64,000 bases of DNA from Actinoplanes sp. NBRC 103695 (GTDB taxonomy: Bacteria; Actinomycetota; Actinomycetes; Mycobacteriales; Micromonosporaceae): positions 1-64,000 of the forward strand of contig NZ_BSTL01000039.1 in assembly GCF_030269485.1 (NCBI RefSeq). The letters are read 5' to 3'. Under the pieces are notes generated by a model, which saw only the letters and a list, made by a program, of their open reading frames with translations, was not told where the DNA came from and ran no database searches. Positions 1 to 7,949 of this stretch are shown here, piece by piece; position 1 is the stretch's first letter; every line of letters starts with the position of its first letter. Position numbers and translations under genes: made by a program.

Positions 1-70
1 CCCGACGGCCGCGCCCCCGGGAGGGCGACACGCACACACCGACAACGAACAACTCGCACTACAACGCTAA
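1..70 (+). CDS. 3' end of a gene entering from the left (partial)
   Basis: An open frame from base 2 ends at a TAA (68-70), and a perfect 14-bp hairpin follows 17 bases later. That is the arrangement expected for the tail of a plus-strand gene. Only about 22 codons are visible, so no product can be named. The call rests on frame, stop and terminator position; it could also be chance. Confidence 0.35.
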   Translation, partial: PTAAPPGGRHAHTDNEQLALQR

Positions 71-86
71 ACACAACAACACAAAC

Positions 87-124
87 AAGATCCGGGACGG
101 CAACCCAAACCCGTCCCGGATCTT
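87..124 (+). terminator. Strong rho-independent-type hairpin
   Basis: AAGATCCGGGACGG (87-100) is perfectly complementary to CCGTCCCGGATCTT (111-124), with a 10-base loop. The 3' arm runs into a short T stretch on the plus strand. It lies between a plus-strand gene end and a minus-strand gene end (histidine kinase, stop at 323), so it may serve both. Confidence 0.75.
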
Positions 125-153
125 TGCCTTGCCCACGGCCGTCGCCTTTTGGT

Positions 154-197
154 CCTGCGCCACGCGTCAGGGCTGCCTGCGCCACGCGTCAGGGCTG
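154..197. repeat. 22-bp direct repeat, two copies
   Basis: The 22-base word beginning CCTGCGCCACGCGTC occurs at about 154-175 and again at 176-197 with no spacer. It lies in the non-coding stretch downstream of the histidine kinase gene, next to the 55-bp duplication at 264-373. No coding role is seen. Confidence 0.7.
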
Positions 198-263
198 GGG
201 TCGGCGCATCGCGGTGTCCTGCGCCTGGTGGTGGGCCGCTTGTCCTGCGCCGCGCCGCCGGGG

Positions 264-373
264 CGGGTCAGCGCGCCGTGGTGTCCTCCCCGGCGGTGAG
301 CCGCGCGAGCGGGGCGGGCGGGTCAGCGCGCCGTGGTGTCCTCTCCGGTGGTGAGCCGCGCGAGCGGGGCGGG
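264..373. repeat. 55-bp tandem duplication across the kinase stop codon
   Basis: Two copies of a 55-bp unit (about 264-318 and 319-373) differ at only a few positions. The right-hand copy contains the last codons and the stop (TGA, 323-325 on the minus strand) of the sensor kinase. The left-hand copy repeats those codons and stop just downstream. Since 55 is not a multiple of three, the copies cannot be fused in frame; the extra copy is silent. Confidence 0.85.
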
Positions 374-1771
374 CGGGGCCGCGGCCGGAAGGACGACCCA
401 CAGCAGCGCGCCACCGCGTGCGGAGCGGGCGACGGTGACCCGGCCGCTGTGGGCGTCGACGACCCGCTGCACGATCGACAGCCCCAGCCCGGATCCCGGC
501 AACGCCCGGGCGCTGTCGGCACGGTAGAACCGATCGAACACCCGCGGTACGTCGGCGGCGTCGATGCCCGGCCCGGCGTCGTCGACCTCGAGCACCGCCG
601 ACGCGCCCGCGGCACGGAGCCGGACCTGGACCGGCTGGTCCGCGGGGGACCACTTGCCGGCGTTGTCGATGAGGTTGAGCACCGCCCGTTGGAGCGCAGC
701 GGGACGCCCGCTCACCCACACGGAGGCCACGTCGAGCGCGACCTCGATGTCAGGCGCGCGGGAACGCGCCTGGGTCGCGGCGGCCACCACCACGTCGGCG
801 AGGTCGAGCAACTCGGTGCTCTCGTCGCTGACGTCCCCGCGCGCCACCTCGGTCAGCTCGGTGGCAAGGGTGCTCAACTCGGCCACCTGGGCGCCGAGAT
901 CGTTGAGCAGCCGGGTCCGGCTCTCCGCCGACAGTGCGCTGTCCAGGGTGCCGCGCCGGTCGAGCCGGACCAGCAGCTCGATGTTGAGGCGCAGGCTGGT
1001 GAGCGGGGTCTTGAGCTCGTGGGCGGCGTCCTCGGCGAGCAGCCGCTGGGCTCGCCGGGAGTCCCGGAGCGCGGCGAGCATGTCGTTGATCGCCTGGATC
1101 AGCCGCCGGATCTCCCCACCACCCTCATCCGGGATGTCGGCGTCGAGATCCCGGGTGTGCGCGACACGTACCGCGGCGGCGGTCAGCCGGTCGATCGGTG
1201 CCAGCCCGGTCCGCGCCACGGTGCGTCCGACAAGGGCGCCGCCGACCACGCAGAACAGCCCGATCAGCAGCATGCCGAACCCGAACTGGTTGATCGGGGT
1301 GTCGTCGGCGAGGTCGGCCACCTGGACCGCGCCGTTGCCCGCCCGCAGCGTGTAGATGCGGTAGCCGTCGTTCCAGTCGTTGGACTCCAGTAGGTCGGTC
1401 GACCCGCCCTGCATCACGCGCCTTGCGTGCTCGCTGACCGGGGGCAGCGCTGGTTGCCCGACCGGCGTCCGGGTCGAGCCGTCGGGCAGGATGACCCGCA
1501 TCAGCCGGCCGGACCCGGGATACGGCGGTAGCTGGACCTGCGCCAGACCGGCGTGCTCCGCGTTCGTCGCCAGGATGCGGGAGTCGGCGTGTAGCTGATC
1601 CTCGGCGGTGGCCCGCAGCTTAGAGTCCATCAGCTCGCTGGCCACCTGGAAGGACACGAACACGCTGACCGCGATGGCCGTCGCCGCGATCACCGTCAGC
1701 CTGGTCCGCAGGGACTGACGGCGCCACCATCGGGTCAGCCGGCGCGGTCCCCGGCGGCTGTGCCTGCTCAC
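323..1771 (-). CDS. Two-component sensor histidine kinase, MprB-like
   Basis: Membrane-bound sensor kinase that autophosphorylates on histidine and passes the phosphate to the regulator encoded just upstream. A transmembrane segment near residues 25-45 and a second near 163-185 bracket an extracytoplasmic sensor of about 115 residues. A HAMP region follows, then the H-box (AAHELKTPLTSL, His about 251), N-box (LNLIDNAGKWS), and G-boxes (DDAGPGID, GSGLGLSIV), so all ATP-binding elements are intact. Length (482 aa) is normal for the family. The GTG start overlaps the regulator stop by 4 bp (GTGA), showing translational coupling. The signal sensed is unknown; resemblance to the MprB envelope-stress kinase is a family-level judgement. 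Confidence 0.93.
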   Translation of the reverse strand: MSRHSRRGPRRLTRWWRRQSLRTRLTVIAATAIAVSVFVSFQVASELMDSKLRATAEDQLHADSRILATNAEHAGLAQVQLPPYPGSGRLMRVILPDGSTRTPVGQPALPPVSEHARRVMQGGSTDLLESNDWNDGYRIYTLRAGNGAVQVADLADDTPINQFGFGMLLIGLFCVVGGALVGRTVARTGLAPIDRLTAAAVRVAHTRDLDADIPDEGGGEIRRLIQAINDMLAALRDSRRAQRLLAEDAAHELKTPLTSLRLNIELLVRLDRRGTLDSALSAESRTRLLNDLGAQVAELSTLATELTEVARGDVSDESTELLDLADVVVAAATQARSRAPDIEVALDVASVWVSGRPAALQRAVLNLIDNAGKWSPADQPVQVRLRAAGASAVLEVDDAGPGIDAADVPRVFDRFYRADSARALPGSGLGLSIVQRVVDAHSGRVTVARSARGGALLWVVLPAAAPPAPLARLTTGEDTTAR

Positions 1772-2460
1772 GGAGGAGTCTCCCGCAACGTGTATCCCAG
1801 GCCGCGCAACGTGTAGATCAAACGTGGCTCACCCTCGGCCTCCATCTTGCGGCGCAGGTAGCTCACGTATACCTGGAGGTTGTTGGCGGTGGTGCTCATG
1901 TCGAAGCCCCAGATCGCCTCGAACAGCGCGCCGCGGGTCAAGACCCGGGTCGCGTTGCGCACGAGAACCTGCAGCAGGGAGAACTCGGTCCGGGTCAGGT
2001 GCAGCGACCGCCCGCCCCGCCACGCCTCGAACCTGTCGGGATCGAGCCGGACGTCGGCGAACGACAGGATTTGCGACTCCTCGTCGGTCGGCGTGCGCCG
2101 GCGCAGCAGGGCACGCACCCGGGCCAGCAACTCCTCGGTGGCGAACGGCTTGGGCAGGTAGTCGTCGGCGCCCGCGTCCAGCCCCGCGACCCGGTCGGAG
2201 ACCTGGTCACGGGCGGTCAGCATCAGCACCGGCAGATCCCGGCCCGCGGCCCGCAACCGCCGGCAGGTCTCCAACCCGCCGAGGCGGGGCATCATCACGT
2301 CGAGGATCAGTAGATCCAGCGCGTCACCGTCGGCCCCACCGACCCCGTCGAGCACGGCGAGACCGTTGGCGACGGTGCTGATGTCGTAACCCTCGACCTG
2401 GAGCACCCGCTCCAGCGACTCACGGATGGCCGCGTCATCATCCGCGATCATGATCCGCAC
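1768..2460 (-). CDS. Response regulator, OmpR/MprA family
   Basis: DNA-binding regulator paired with the adjoining kinase. The receiver domain (residues 1-115) has the acidic pair (ADDD, 7-9), the phospho-acceptor Asp54 in LILDVMMPRL, the conserved Thr (MLTARD) and Lys (PKPF). A winged-helix Trans_reg_C domain fills residues 130-227 and ends with the usual RGLGYTL motif. GTG start, preceded by a purine-rich stretch (GGAAGGGGG). Co-transcribed with the kinase through a 4-bp overlap. Targets cannot be read from the sequence. Confidence 0.95.
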   Translation of the reverse strand: MRIMIADDDAAIRESLERVLQVEGYDISTVANGLAVLDGVGGADGDALDLLILDVMMPRLGGLETCRRLRAAGRDLPVLMLTARDQVSDRVAGLDAGADDYLPKPFATEELLARVRALLRRRTPTDEESQILSFADVRLDPDRFEAWRGGRSLHLTRTEFSLLQVLVRNATRVLTRGALFEAIWGFDMSTTANNLQVYVSYLRRKMEAEGEPRLIYTLRGLGYTLRETPP

Positions 2461-2895
2461 TCTGGCCCGCCCCCTTCCAGTCGATGCTTTTGCCGCTCAT
2501 TGTTTCCGATCAACCTGAGGCCAGCATTAGAGCGTCGCTGGGGACCGCGTTCTTCCGGATACGACGTCGATGAACGCCTCCGGCAGTCCGCTGAGGCACG
2601 TGGTCCAACGCCGACTCCGCCACCTTCATCGAGATCACCGACCCCCAGCAGACCACCAAACTCGACCGGTGGCACCGGCGACTGACCGAAGGCAGTCTCT
2701 GGGCGTGATGAGCGGCTGGCCCGGCCGACTGTCTCCAGGTCCTCCCGAGACCCAAGTGCGCGGATCTGCCGATGAGCGGATGCCCGATTGGATGATCGTC
2801 CCTGTGAATTCGCGATCACGGTCGGTATGGTCGAGCCGCGGGCGCGAGCCACGGTGGGAAAGGTGATCAGCCGAGATACGGAGCGTAACGCCGAC
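2461..2895. other. Gene-poor stretch with a probable gene remnant
   Basis: No complete gene is supported between the response regulator and the STAND gene. On the plus strand, 2595-2708 reads as a protein-like fragment of about 37 codons (GTWSNADSATFIEITDP... ending ...TEGSLWA and a TGA), cut off upstream by a TGA at 2592. Its composition looks coding, but I do not recognise the family. It marks a broken border of the accessory island. Confidence 0.35.
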
Positions 2896-5800
2896 ATGGA
2901 GTCCGACGGGCGGCCGATTCCGACATACGAACTGGCGGACGGGCAGGTTCAGTCGAGCTTGCTGTCGTGGATGAAACAATCTTGGATTTCTTCGGGGCCG
3001 ACATTGTGCGTCGTCGAAGGGTTTTCCGGTCTAGGGAAGACCTATCTCGCGGATAAGCTCCGCGGGGCATTTCACGGGGATTCTGCGCGTGCAGAGATAT
3101 CTGCGCGTGGCCTGTCGTACGACGACCTGCTGTTGCTTATTTCCGGAGCCCTCGCCGACGAGGCGAATATCACAATTCCGATAGGGTCCAACATCGCGAC
3201 CGGAATTGTCAGGGCACTGAAGGGGAAACTATTACTGGTAATCGACAACTTTGAACACTGCCTTGACCCGACGGGTAAGGCCAGCGCGGATTTCATGGGA
3301 TTGGTTCGAAAACTCTGTTCGAGTCCTTCTGCGGGCCGAGTTCTGCTACTGACCTCTCAGATGGTGGATGAGGAGGAGTGGCTGGAGGCTGGCGTTGCAC
3401 TGCGAAGGATAGGCCCGTACCCGCCACAGCAGGGCGGTGCGCTCCTCATGCAGCTACTGCGCAACCGCAACCGCGATCGGGATGAGGAGATCAAACTCGA
3501 AAATGCGGTTGAACTCGCCAGGTGGCTCGGGTGCAATCCTCGAGCCATGCAAGCCTTAGTTGCTGCATTGCAGTTCACGACGCTTGAACGACTCGTTGGT
3601 GACGAGCCGGCGATTTCAGACGCAGATTACCGGTTTGTCGGAGATGCTCTCATCAAAAGGCTCGAGCGCCGATTAGTATCCAAGACATTGGACAATCTGG
3701 ACGCTGATTCACTGCGTTTCGTCCACGCGCTGGCCGTCCACCGAGGTTCTTTTCAGCGACATGCTCTCGAGCTGGCCCGGACTGTGTCAGGCGGCACCGT
3801 CGACGCGAACGCGGAGCAGTTGATAATCCTGTTCATCCTGCTGCGGCGAAAGAATTGGTACGCATTAAATCCGACAGTTCGGCAGTTGGCGCTCGAAGCG
3901 ACTCGACGCGACCCTGGCGAACTGCTTCGTGCACACCGGCTCGCGGCGGACTATTACCTCCGCCCGTTCAAGGCGAAGCGTGTCTCAGTCGCTATCAACG
4001 CTGGAAACTTTTTGGAGGCGCGGCATCACCTGTTACTTGCCCGGCGAGAAGGCGAACTGCGCGAGCTGGCCCAGAAATTCGCGCTGCATATTCAGCGGAT
4101 AAACCTGGCTAGCCACGCAGTTCCGAGTGATCCAGTGCAACTCGACGAACACATTCTGATGCTGCAGGCGGCGTTGGTCGGTGGTAGTCCTTCGCCGCAG
4201 CTTAATCTTCGCCTCGCCCGCATGCTCCTGAAGCGAGGGGAGGCAGATGATCAGCGGCTGGCGCTGGCTGAGACTACGGAAATGGTAGCGTCGGCCCGCG
4301 CATCAGAAGAGGCGTGGATTCTCCACATCCGTCTCATGGACATGAGCCAAGGGGTGGAGGCCGTCGAGGCCACCTTGACCGACAATTCAGGTGCACCTCG
4401 GGATGGCGTTCCCGTAGCTGGATGGGTCGTGCTCAGCGAGCTGATCAACGGGGCCGGCAGGCCACAAGATGCGGTTGCTCTGCTCGAGCGGGTCATCGCC
4501 GAGCGTCGTCCGGTGGAACGCGACAAACTTTACCTTAAGGCGGCGTTTTTCCTCGAGTCGTCAGGACGCGGCGTCGATGCCGGCAAAATACTCGAGCGGG
4601 GCATCACCGACTGCTCGGACTCTGGGCTCCGGGTAACGCCGCTTTACCTCGCCGGCGTCGAACTTCATGTCCGGCGGGAGGACTATGCCGCGGCCGTCGC
4701 GTTGCTCGACGAGGGATTGCGGCGTACGCAGACCGGTCAGAGCTTGTTCACTCTGTACCAGGCCGGCGTCGAACTTCATGTCCGGCGGGAGGACTACGCC
4801 GCGGCCGTCGCGTTGCTCGACGAGGGATTGCGGCGTACGCAGACCGATCAGAGCTTGTTCACTCTGTACCAAGCCGGCGTCGAACTTCATGTCCGGCGAG
4901 AGGACTACGCCGCGGCCGTCGCGTTGCTCGACGAGGGATTGCAGCGCACTCAGCCTGGTCAGAACCCCATCGACCTTTACCTCGCCGGCATCGAACTTCA
5001 TGTCCGGCGCAGGGACTATGCCGCCGCCGTCGCGTTGCTCGACGAGGGCCTGCATCGCACCCAACCCGGTCAGAACCCGATCCACCTTTACCTCGCCGGC
5101 ATCAAACTTCATGTCCGGCGCAGGGACCATGCCGCGGCCGTCGCGTTGCTCGACGAGGGATTGCAGCGCACTCAGCCTGGTCAGAACCCCATCGACCTTT
5201 ACCTCGCCGGCATCGAACTTCATGTCCGGCGGGAGGACTATGCCGCGGCCGTCGCGTTGCTCGACGAGGGACTGCAACGCATCCAGCCCGATCAGAGCTT
5301 GTTCAATCTGTACCAGGCCGGCATCAAACTTCATGTCCGGCGCAGGGACTATGCCGCGGCGATCGCGTTGCTCGACGAGGGATTGCAGCGCACTCAGCCC
5401 GGTCAGAGCTTGTTCACTCTGTACCAGGCCGGCGTCGAACTTCATGTCCGGCGGGAGGACTACGCCGCGGCCGTCGCGTTGCTCGACGAGGGATTGCAGC
5501 GCACTCAGCCTGGTCAGAACCCGATCCACCTTTACCTCGCCGGTATCGAACTTCATGTCCGGCGCAGGGACTATGCCGCGGCGATCGCGTTGCTCGACGA
5601 GGGGCTGCAACGCACCCAACCCGGTCAGAACCCGATCCACCTCTACCTCGCCGGCATCAAACTTCATGTCCGGCGGGAGGACTATGCCGCGGCCGTCGCG
5701 TTCCTCGACGAGGGATTGCAGCGCACTCAGCCTGGTCAGAACCCCATCGACCTTTACCTCGCCGGTATCGAACTTCATGTCCGGGGCGAGGACTATGCCG

Positions 5801-7479
5801 CGGCGATCGCGTTGCTCGACGAGGGCCTGCAACGCATCCAGCCCGATCAGAGCTTGTTCACTCTGTACCAGGCCGGCGTCGAACTTCATACGCGCAATAA
5901 CGACCTTGATACCGCAATGCACCTCGGGCTCGGCGGCCTTCAGCGCCTTGACGGGGCTCCCAAGCGCTACAAAGTGTCCGAGTCCATGCTGTACGCGATC
6001 TCGCAATTCGCTGCCAAAGGGCAACGTGACTCGGACGTGCGTCATTGGTGGAGCGAGATTGGGAAGCGAGTAGCAGGCGAGCAGCTGGAACTCCACCGTA
6101 TCCTGCAGTTGGCAGCAGAGCATCGATGGCGCGAAGCATTTGAGATTGCCGCAGCAGCCCGACAGGCCAACCCGACCAGTAACATATTCCTGGCGCGTGA
6201 AATCTTTTGTGCATTAGCCATGAACGAGCCAGACGCTGCCGCCGAAGCGATCCGCCTGGTCGACTTCAGTAATATTGCTAGTAATGGTGGGAGGCGTCGC
6301 CCGATGGCCTGGCTGCTAAGCCTGGCACACGATGCGTTGGGGAATGTCGAGGAATCTTGGGCACTGCTGGCCGATCATTGGGACGTTAGTCGGACAGCCG
6401 TAAGGCCGGCGACGGTATGCATTTCACTCTGGCACGAAACACGCAATGATTTCGGTCCGACACCGAGCGGGTTCTTTCCAGTACTCCCTGAGCCGATATT
6501 GGCTCTAGGAACTCACGTCGGAGCGGTCGAAGAGTCATCAGACGTTGAACCGCAGTCACCAGAAGGATTGAAGGCGCCGGTGCGTGAAGATCTGCAATCA
6601 GTACGGGGCACGATCGACTTCGCGGTCGTCTCCATCCGAGAGGACGAGTTCGTCGCGGTTCTGGACCGGTTTGCACCGGACCGCTACACGATCGGCAGTC
6701 AGCGATACGAACTTGGCACGGTGTCTGCCGCGGACGGCCGGCCTTACAAGTTCGCGGCGGTCCGCTGCCTCGAACAGGGTCAGGGATTCGCGCAGCGCGT
6801 TGCCACGCACGTAATCCAGGACCTCAAGCCCCGTTGGCTTTTAGTCGTCGGCATCGCTGGAGCAGTGCCCTCGATGGACTTCACTCTTGGCGATGTGGTC
6901 TGCGCATCAAGGTTGCACGACTTTTCCGTCCGTGCGGTAAAGGAGGGAAGCCGAGACACGTACAGCATTGCCGGCGGTCCGGTTCACCCACAGGTAGAAC
7001 GTCTTTTGGCAAGTCTTTCTGCTATATCTCGATCGCTGAAACCTTGGAACTCGGAAATCCTTGTCGGAATGCCGAAGCCGGCACTCGATGTGCCTGATTC
7101 CAGTTCAGACAGTTACTACGGCGATAGTGCGTGGAGAGACCGGGTGCGACAGGCGCTGTCACATCATTTCCCACATGGCGAAACCTCTAGGCCGCCATTC
7201 GTGACAGCGCAACACGTTGCGGCAAGTGATGTACTTGTCAAGTCCACTGAACTGCTGGGACAGTGGCAGGAATCCGCTCGGGCTGTCGCTGCGGTCGAGA
7301 TGGAGTTGGGCGGCATATATCTCGCGGCTCGGGGGATCGATGGCGAGATTCCAGTCCTGGCCATCCGAGGCATCAGCGACGTCGTCGGATTAAGACGTGA
7401 CGAGGTCTGGACCAAATATGCCTGCGCGACCGCCGCCTCTTTCGCGCGCGCTCTCGTCGAGAGCGGAGCGCTGCTATAG
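2896..7479 (+). CDS. STAND/NB-ARC NTPase with TPR-like repeat array and nucleoside-phosphorylase-fold C-terminus
   Basis: NLR-like protein of about 1527 residues (up to 1563 if the TTG at 2788 is used). The chosen ATG at 2896 has a GGAG about 12 bases upstream; ATG 2827 and GTG 2863 are alternatives that do not alter domains. Order: P-loop NTPase with Walker A GFSGLGKT (codons 3019-3042), Walker B LLLVIDNFEHC (about 3226-3258), sensor-like RVLLLTSQ and a GLPLAL-like NPRAMQALV; helical region; diverged TPR-like units; 11 near-identical 37-residue repeats (4661-5881); helical linker; then from about 6610 a PNP/UDP-phosphorylase-fold domain (VVGIAGAVPS, LGDVV, AVEMELGG, IRGISDVVG). Such domains in Detocs, CBASS and Avs defence proteins are known to cleave ATP. 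Inferred role: phage-sensing, nucleotide-destroying defence protein. The gene is AT-richer than its neighbours and contains several TTA codons (e.g. in LLLVIDN, YALNP, GLRRDE), suggesting transfer. Confidence 0.8.
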   Translation: MESDGRPIPTYELADGQVQSSLLSWMKQSWISSGPTLCVVEGFSGLGKTYLADKLRGAFHGDSARAEISARGLSYDDLLLLISGALADEANITIPIGSNIATGIVRALKGKLLLVIDNFEHCLDPTGKASADFMGLVRKLCSSPSAGRVLLLTSQMVDEEEWLEAGVALRRIGPYPPQQGGALLMQLLRNRNRDRDEEIKLENAVELARWLGCNPRAMQALVAALQFTTLERLVGDEPAISDADYRFVGDALIKRLERRLVSKTLDNLDADSLRFVHALAVHRGSFQRHALELARTVSGGTVDANAEQLIILFILLRRKNWYALNPTVRQLALEATRRDPGELLRAHRLAADYYLRPFKAKRVSVAINAGNFLEARHHLLLARREGELRELAQKFALHIQRINLASHAVPSDPVQLDEHILMLQAALVGGSPSPQLNLRLARMLLKRGEADDQRLALAETTEMVASARASEEAWILHIRLMDMSQGVEAVEATLTDNSGAPRDGVPVAGWVVLSELINGAGRPQDAVALLERVIAERRPVERDKLYLKAAFFLESSGRGVDAGKILERGITDCSDSGLRVTPLYLAGVELHVRREDYAAAVALLDEGLRRTQTGQSLFTLYQAGVELHVRREDYAAAVALLDEGLRRTQTDQSLFTLYQAGVELHVRREDYAAAVALLDEGLQRTQPGQNPIDLYLAGIELHVRRRDYAAAVALLDEGLHRTQPGQNPIHLYLAGIKLHVRRRDHAAAVALLDEGLQRTQPGQNPIDLYLAGIELHVRREDYAAAVALLDEGLQRIQPDQSLFNLYQAGIKLHVRRRDYAAAIALLDEGLQRTQPGQSLFTLYQAGVELHVRREDYAAAVALLDEGLQRTQPGQNPIHLYLAGIELHVRRRDYAAAIALLDEGLQRTQPGQNPIHLYLAGIKLHVRREDYAAAVAFLDEGLQRTQPGQNPIDLYLAGIELHVRGEDYAAAIALLDEGLQRIQPDQSLFTLYQAGVELHTRNNDLDTAMHLGLGGLQRLDGAPKRYKVSESMLYAISQFAAKGQRDSDVRHWWSEIGKRVAGEQLELHRILQLAAEHRWREAFEIAAAARQANPTSNIFLAREIFCALAMNEPDAAAEAIRLVDFSNIASNGGRRRPMAWLLSLAHDALGNVEESWALLADHWDVSRTAVRPATVCISLWHETRNDFGPTPSGFFPVLPEPILALGTHVGAVEESSDVEPQSPEGLKAPVREDLQSVRGTIDFAVVSIREDEFVAVLDRFAPDRYTIGSQRYELGTVSAADGRPYKFAAVRCLEQGQGFAQRVATHVIQDLKPRWLLVVGIAGAVPSMDFTLGDVVCASRLHDFSVRAVKEGSRDTYSIAGGPVHPQVERLLASLSAISRSLKPWNSEILVGMPKPALDVPDSSSDSYYGDSAWRDRVRQALSHHFPHGETSRPPFVTAQHVAASDVLVKSTELLGQWQESARAVAAVEMELGGIYLAARGIDGEIPVLAIRGISDVVGLRRDEVWTKYACATAASFARALVESGALL
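4661..5881 (+). repeat. Eleven tandem 111-bp units encoding 37-residue TPR-like repeats
   Basis: The word AACTTCAT recurs at 4661, 4772, 4883, 4994, 5105, 5216, 5327, 5438, 5549, 5660, 5771 and 5882, exactly 111 bp apart. Each unit encodes [E/K]LHVRR[E/R]DYAAA[V/I]ALLDEGL followed by one of two cassettes, (S)LFTLYQ or NPI[D/H]LYL. Differences are confined to a handful of positions, mostly two-way choices, and are shuffled among units. A last half-unit (ELHTRNNDL) closes the array. The DNA identity points to recent unequal crossing-over or gene conversion. The helix-turn-helix pattern is TPR-like, although the 37-residue period is longer than the classic 34. Confidence 0.95.
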
Positions 7480-7485
7480 GCATTC

Positions 7486-7827
7486 ATGAGGACGCAGTCA
7501 GCCGCGGTGCCGGTGGCGCAGGCTTACTCCGGGCATCAGTTCGGCGGGTTCAGCCCGCGGCTCGGTGACGGCGCCGGCAGTCATCTGCGCGTCGGCAGCT
7601 TCCAGTACGCCCGTGCCACGGGCGACGTCGATCTCCTGCGCCGGCTCGAGGACCACGCGATCAGCCGGCATTCACGGCGGCCGGTACGCCTACGGCGACC
7701 AGCCGGCGGTGGCCGAGTGGAATCTCGCCAGGCTTGCCGAGGCGATCCTTCCCTGCTGCACAACGACGACGAGCAGGCGGTCGCCTTGGACGTGCGGGCC
7801 CTGGAAGGATTGCAGGCCGGGGAGTAG
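7486..7827 (+). pseudogene. selO: Decayed selO (YdiU) protein-AMPylase remnant
   Basis: SelO family proteins transfer AMP to proteins. Here only pieces remain. The first frame gives PVAQAYSGHQFGGFSPRLGDG, the nucleotide-binding signature of the family, then jumps directly to SHLRVGSFQYA and GDVDLL, which lie far downstream in intact proteins. A second frame, reached by a frameshift near 7670, gives GGRYAYGDQPAVAEWNLARL. A third stretch returns to HNDDEQAVALDV. The N-terminus, the segment after GDG and the catalytic middle are missing. Two or more internal deletions plus frameshifts mean no function. It starts 7 bases after the STAND gene stop. Confidence 0.75.
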
Positions 7828-7911
7828 GGCCCGCGCAGCTGTTCCACCGTGGCTGATTGCCGCTCAGTGCATGTGTGTACATATTTGGCGCTCGTGACGC
7901 CGATTCGAGTC

Positions 7912-7931
7912 TCGGTAATGGCCCTTACCGA
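7912..7931 (+). promoter_or_regulatory. 5'-UTR hairpin before the DUF255 gene
   Basis: TCGGTAA (7912-7918) pairs with TTACCGA (7925-7931) across a 6-base loop. It ends a few bases before a GAGAGG ribosome-binding site and the GTG at 7950. It could be a weak terminator of the decayed upstream region or a 5'-leader element; nothing distinguishes the two. Confidence 0.3.
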
Positions 7932-7949
7932 TGTGAGAGGCTGGCCAAT

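Noticed and set aside
149..1393. Plus-strand frame of 414 codons over the sensor kinase
   Set aside because: Antisense shadow of an intact histidine kinase with all catalytic boxes.
4561..6123. 520-codon open frame antisense to the STAND repeat array
   Set aside because: It is the mirror of the 111-bp repeats (period divisible by three keeps all frames open). The sense frame has clear domain motifs before and after.
7890..7935. tRNA-like T-arm (GATTCGAGTCTC) near the DUF255 gene
   Set aside because: No anticodon arm, acceptor stem or D-arm can be built around it; the 7912-7931 hairpin explains the local symmetry.
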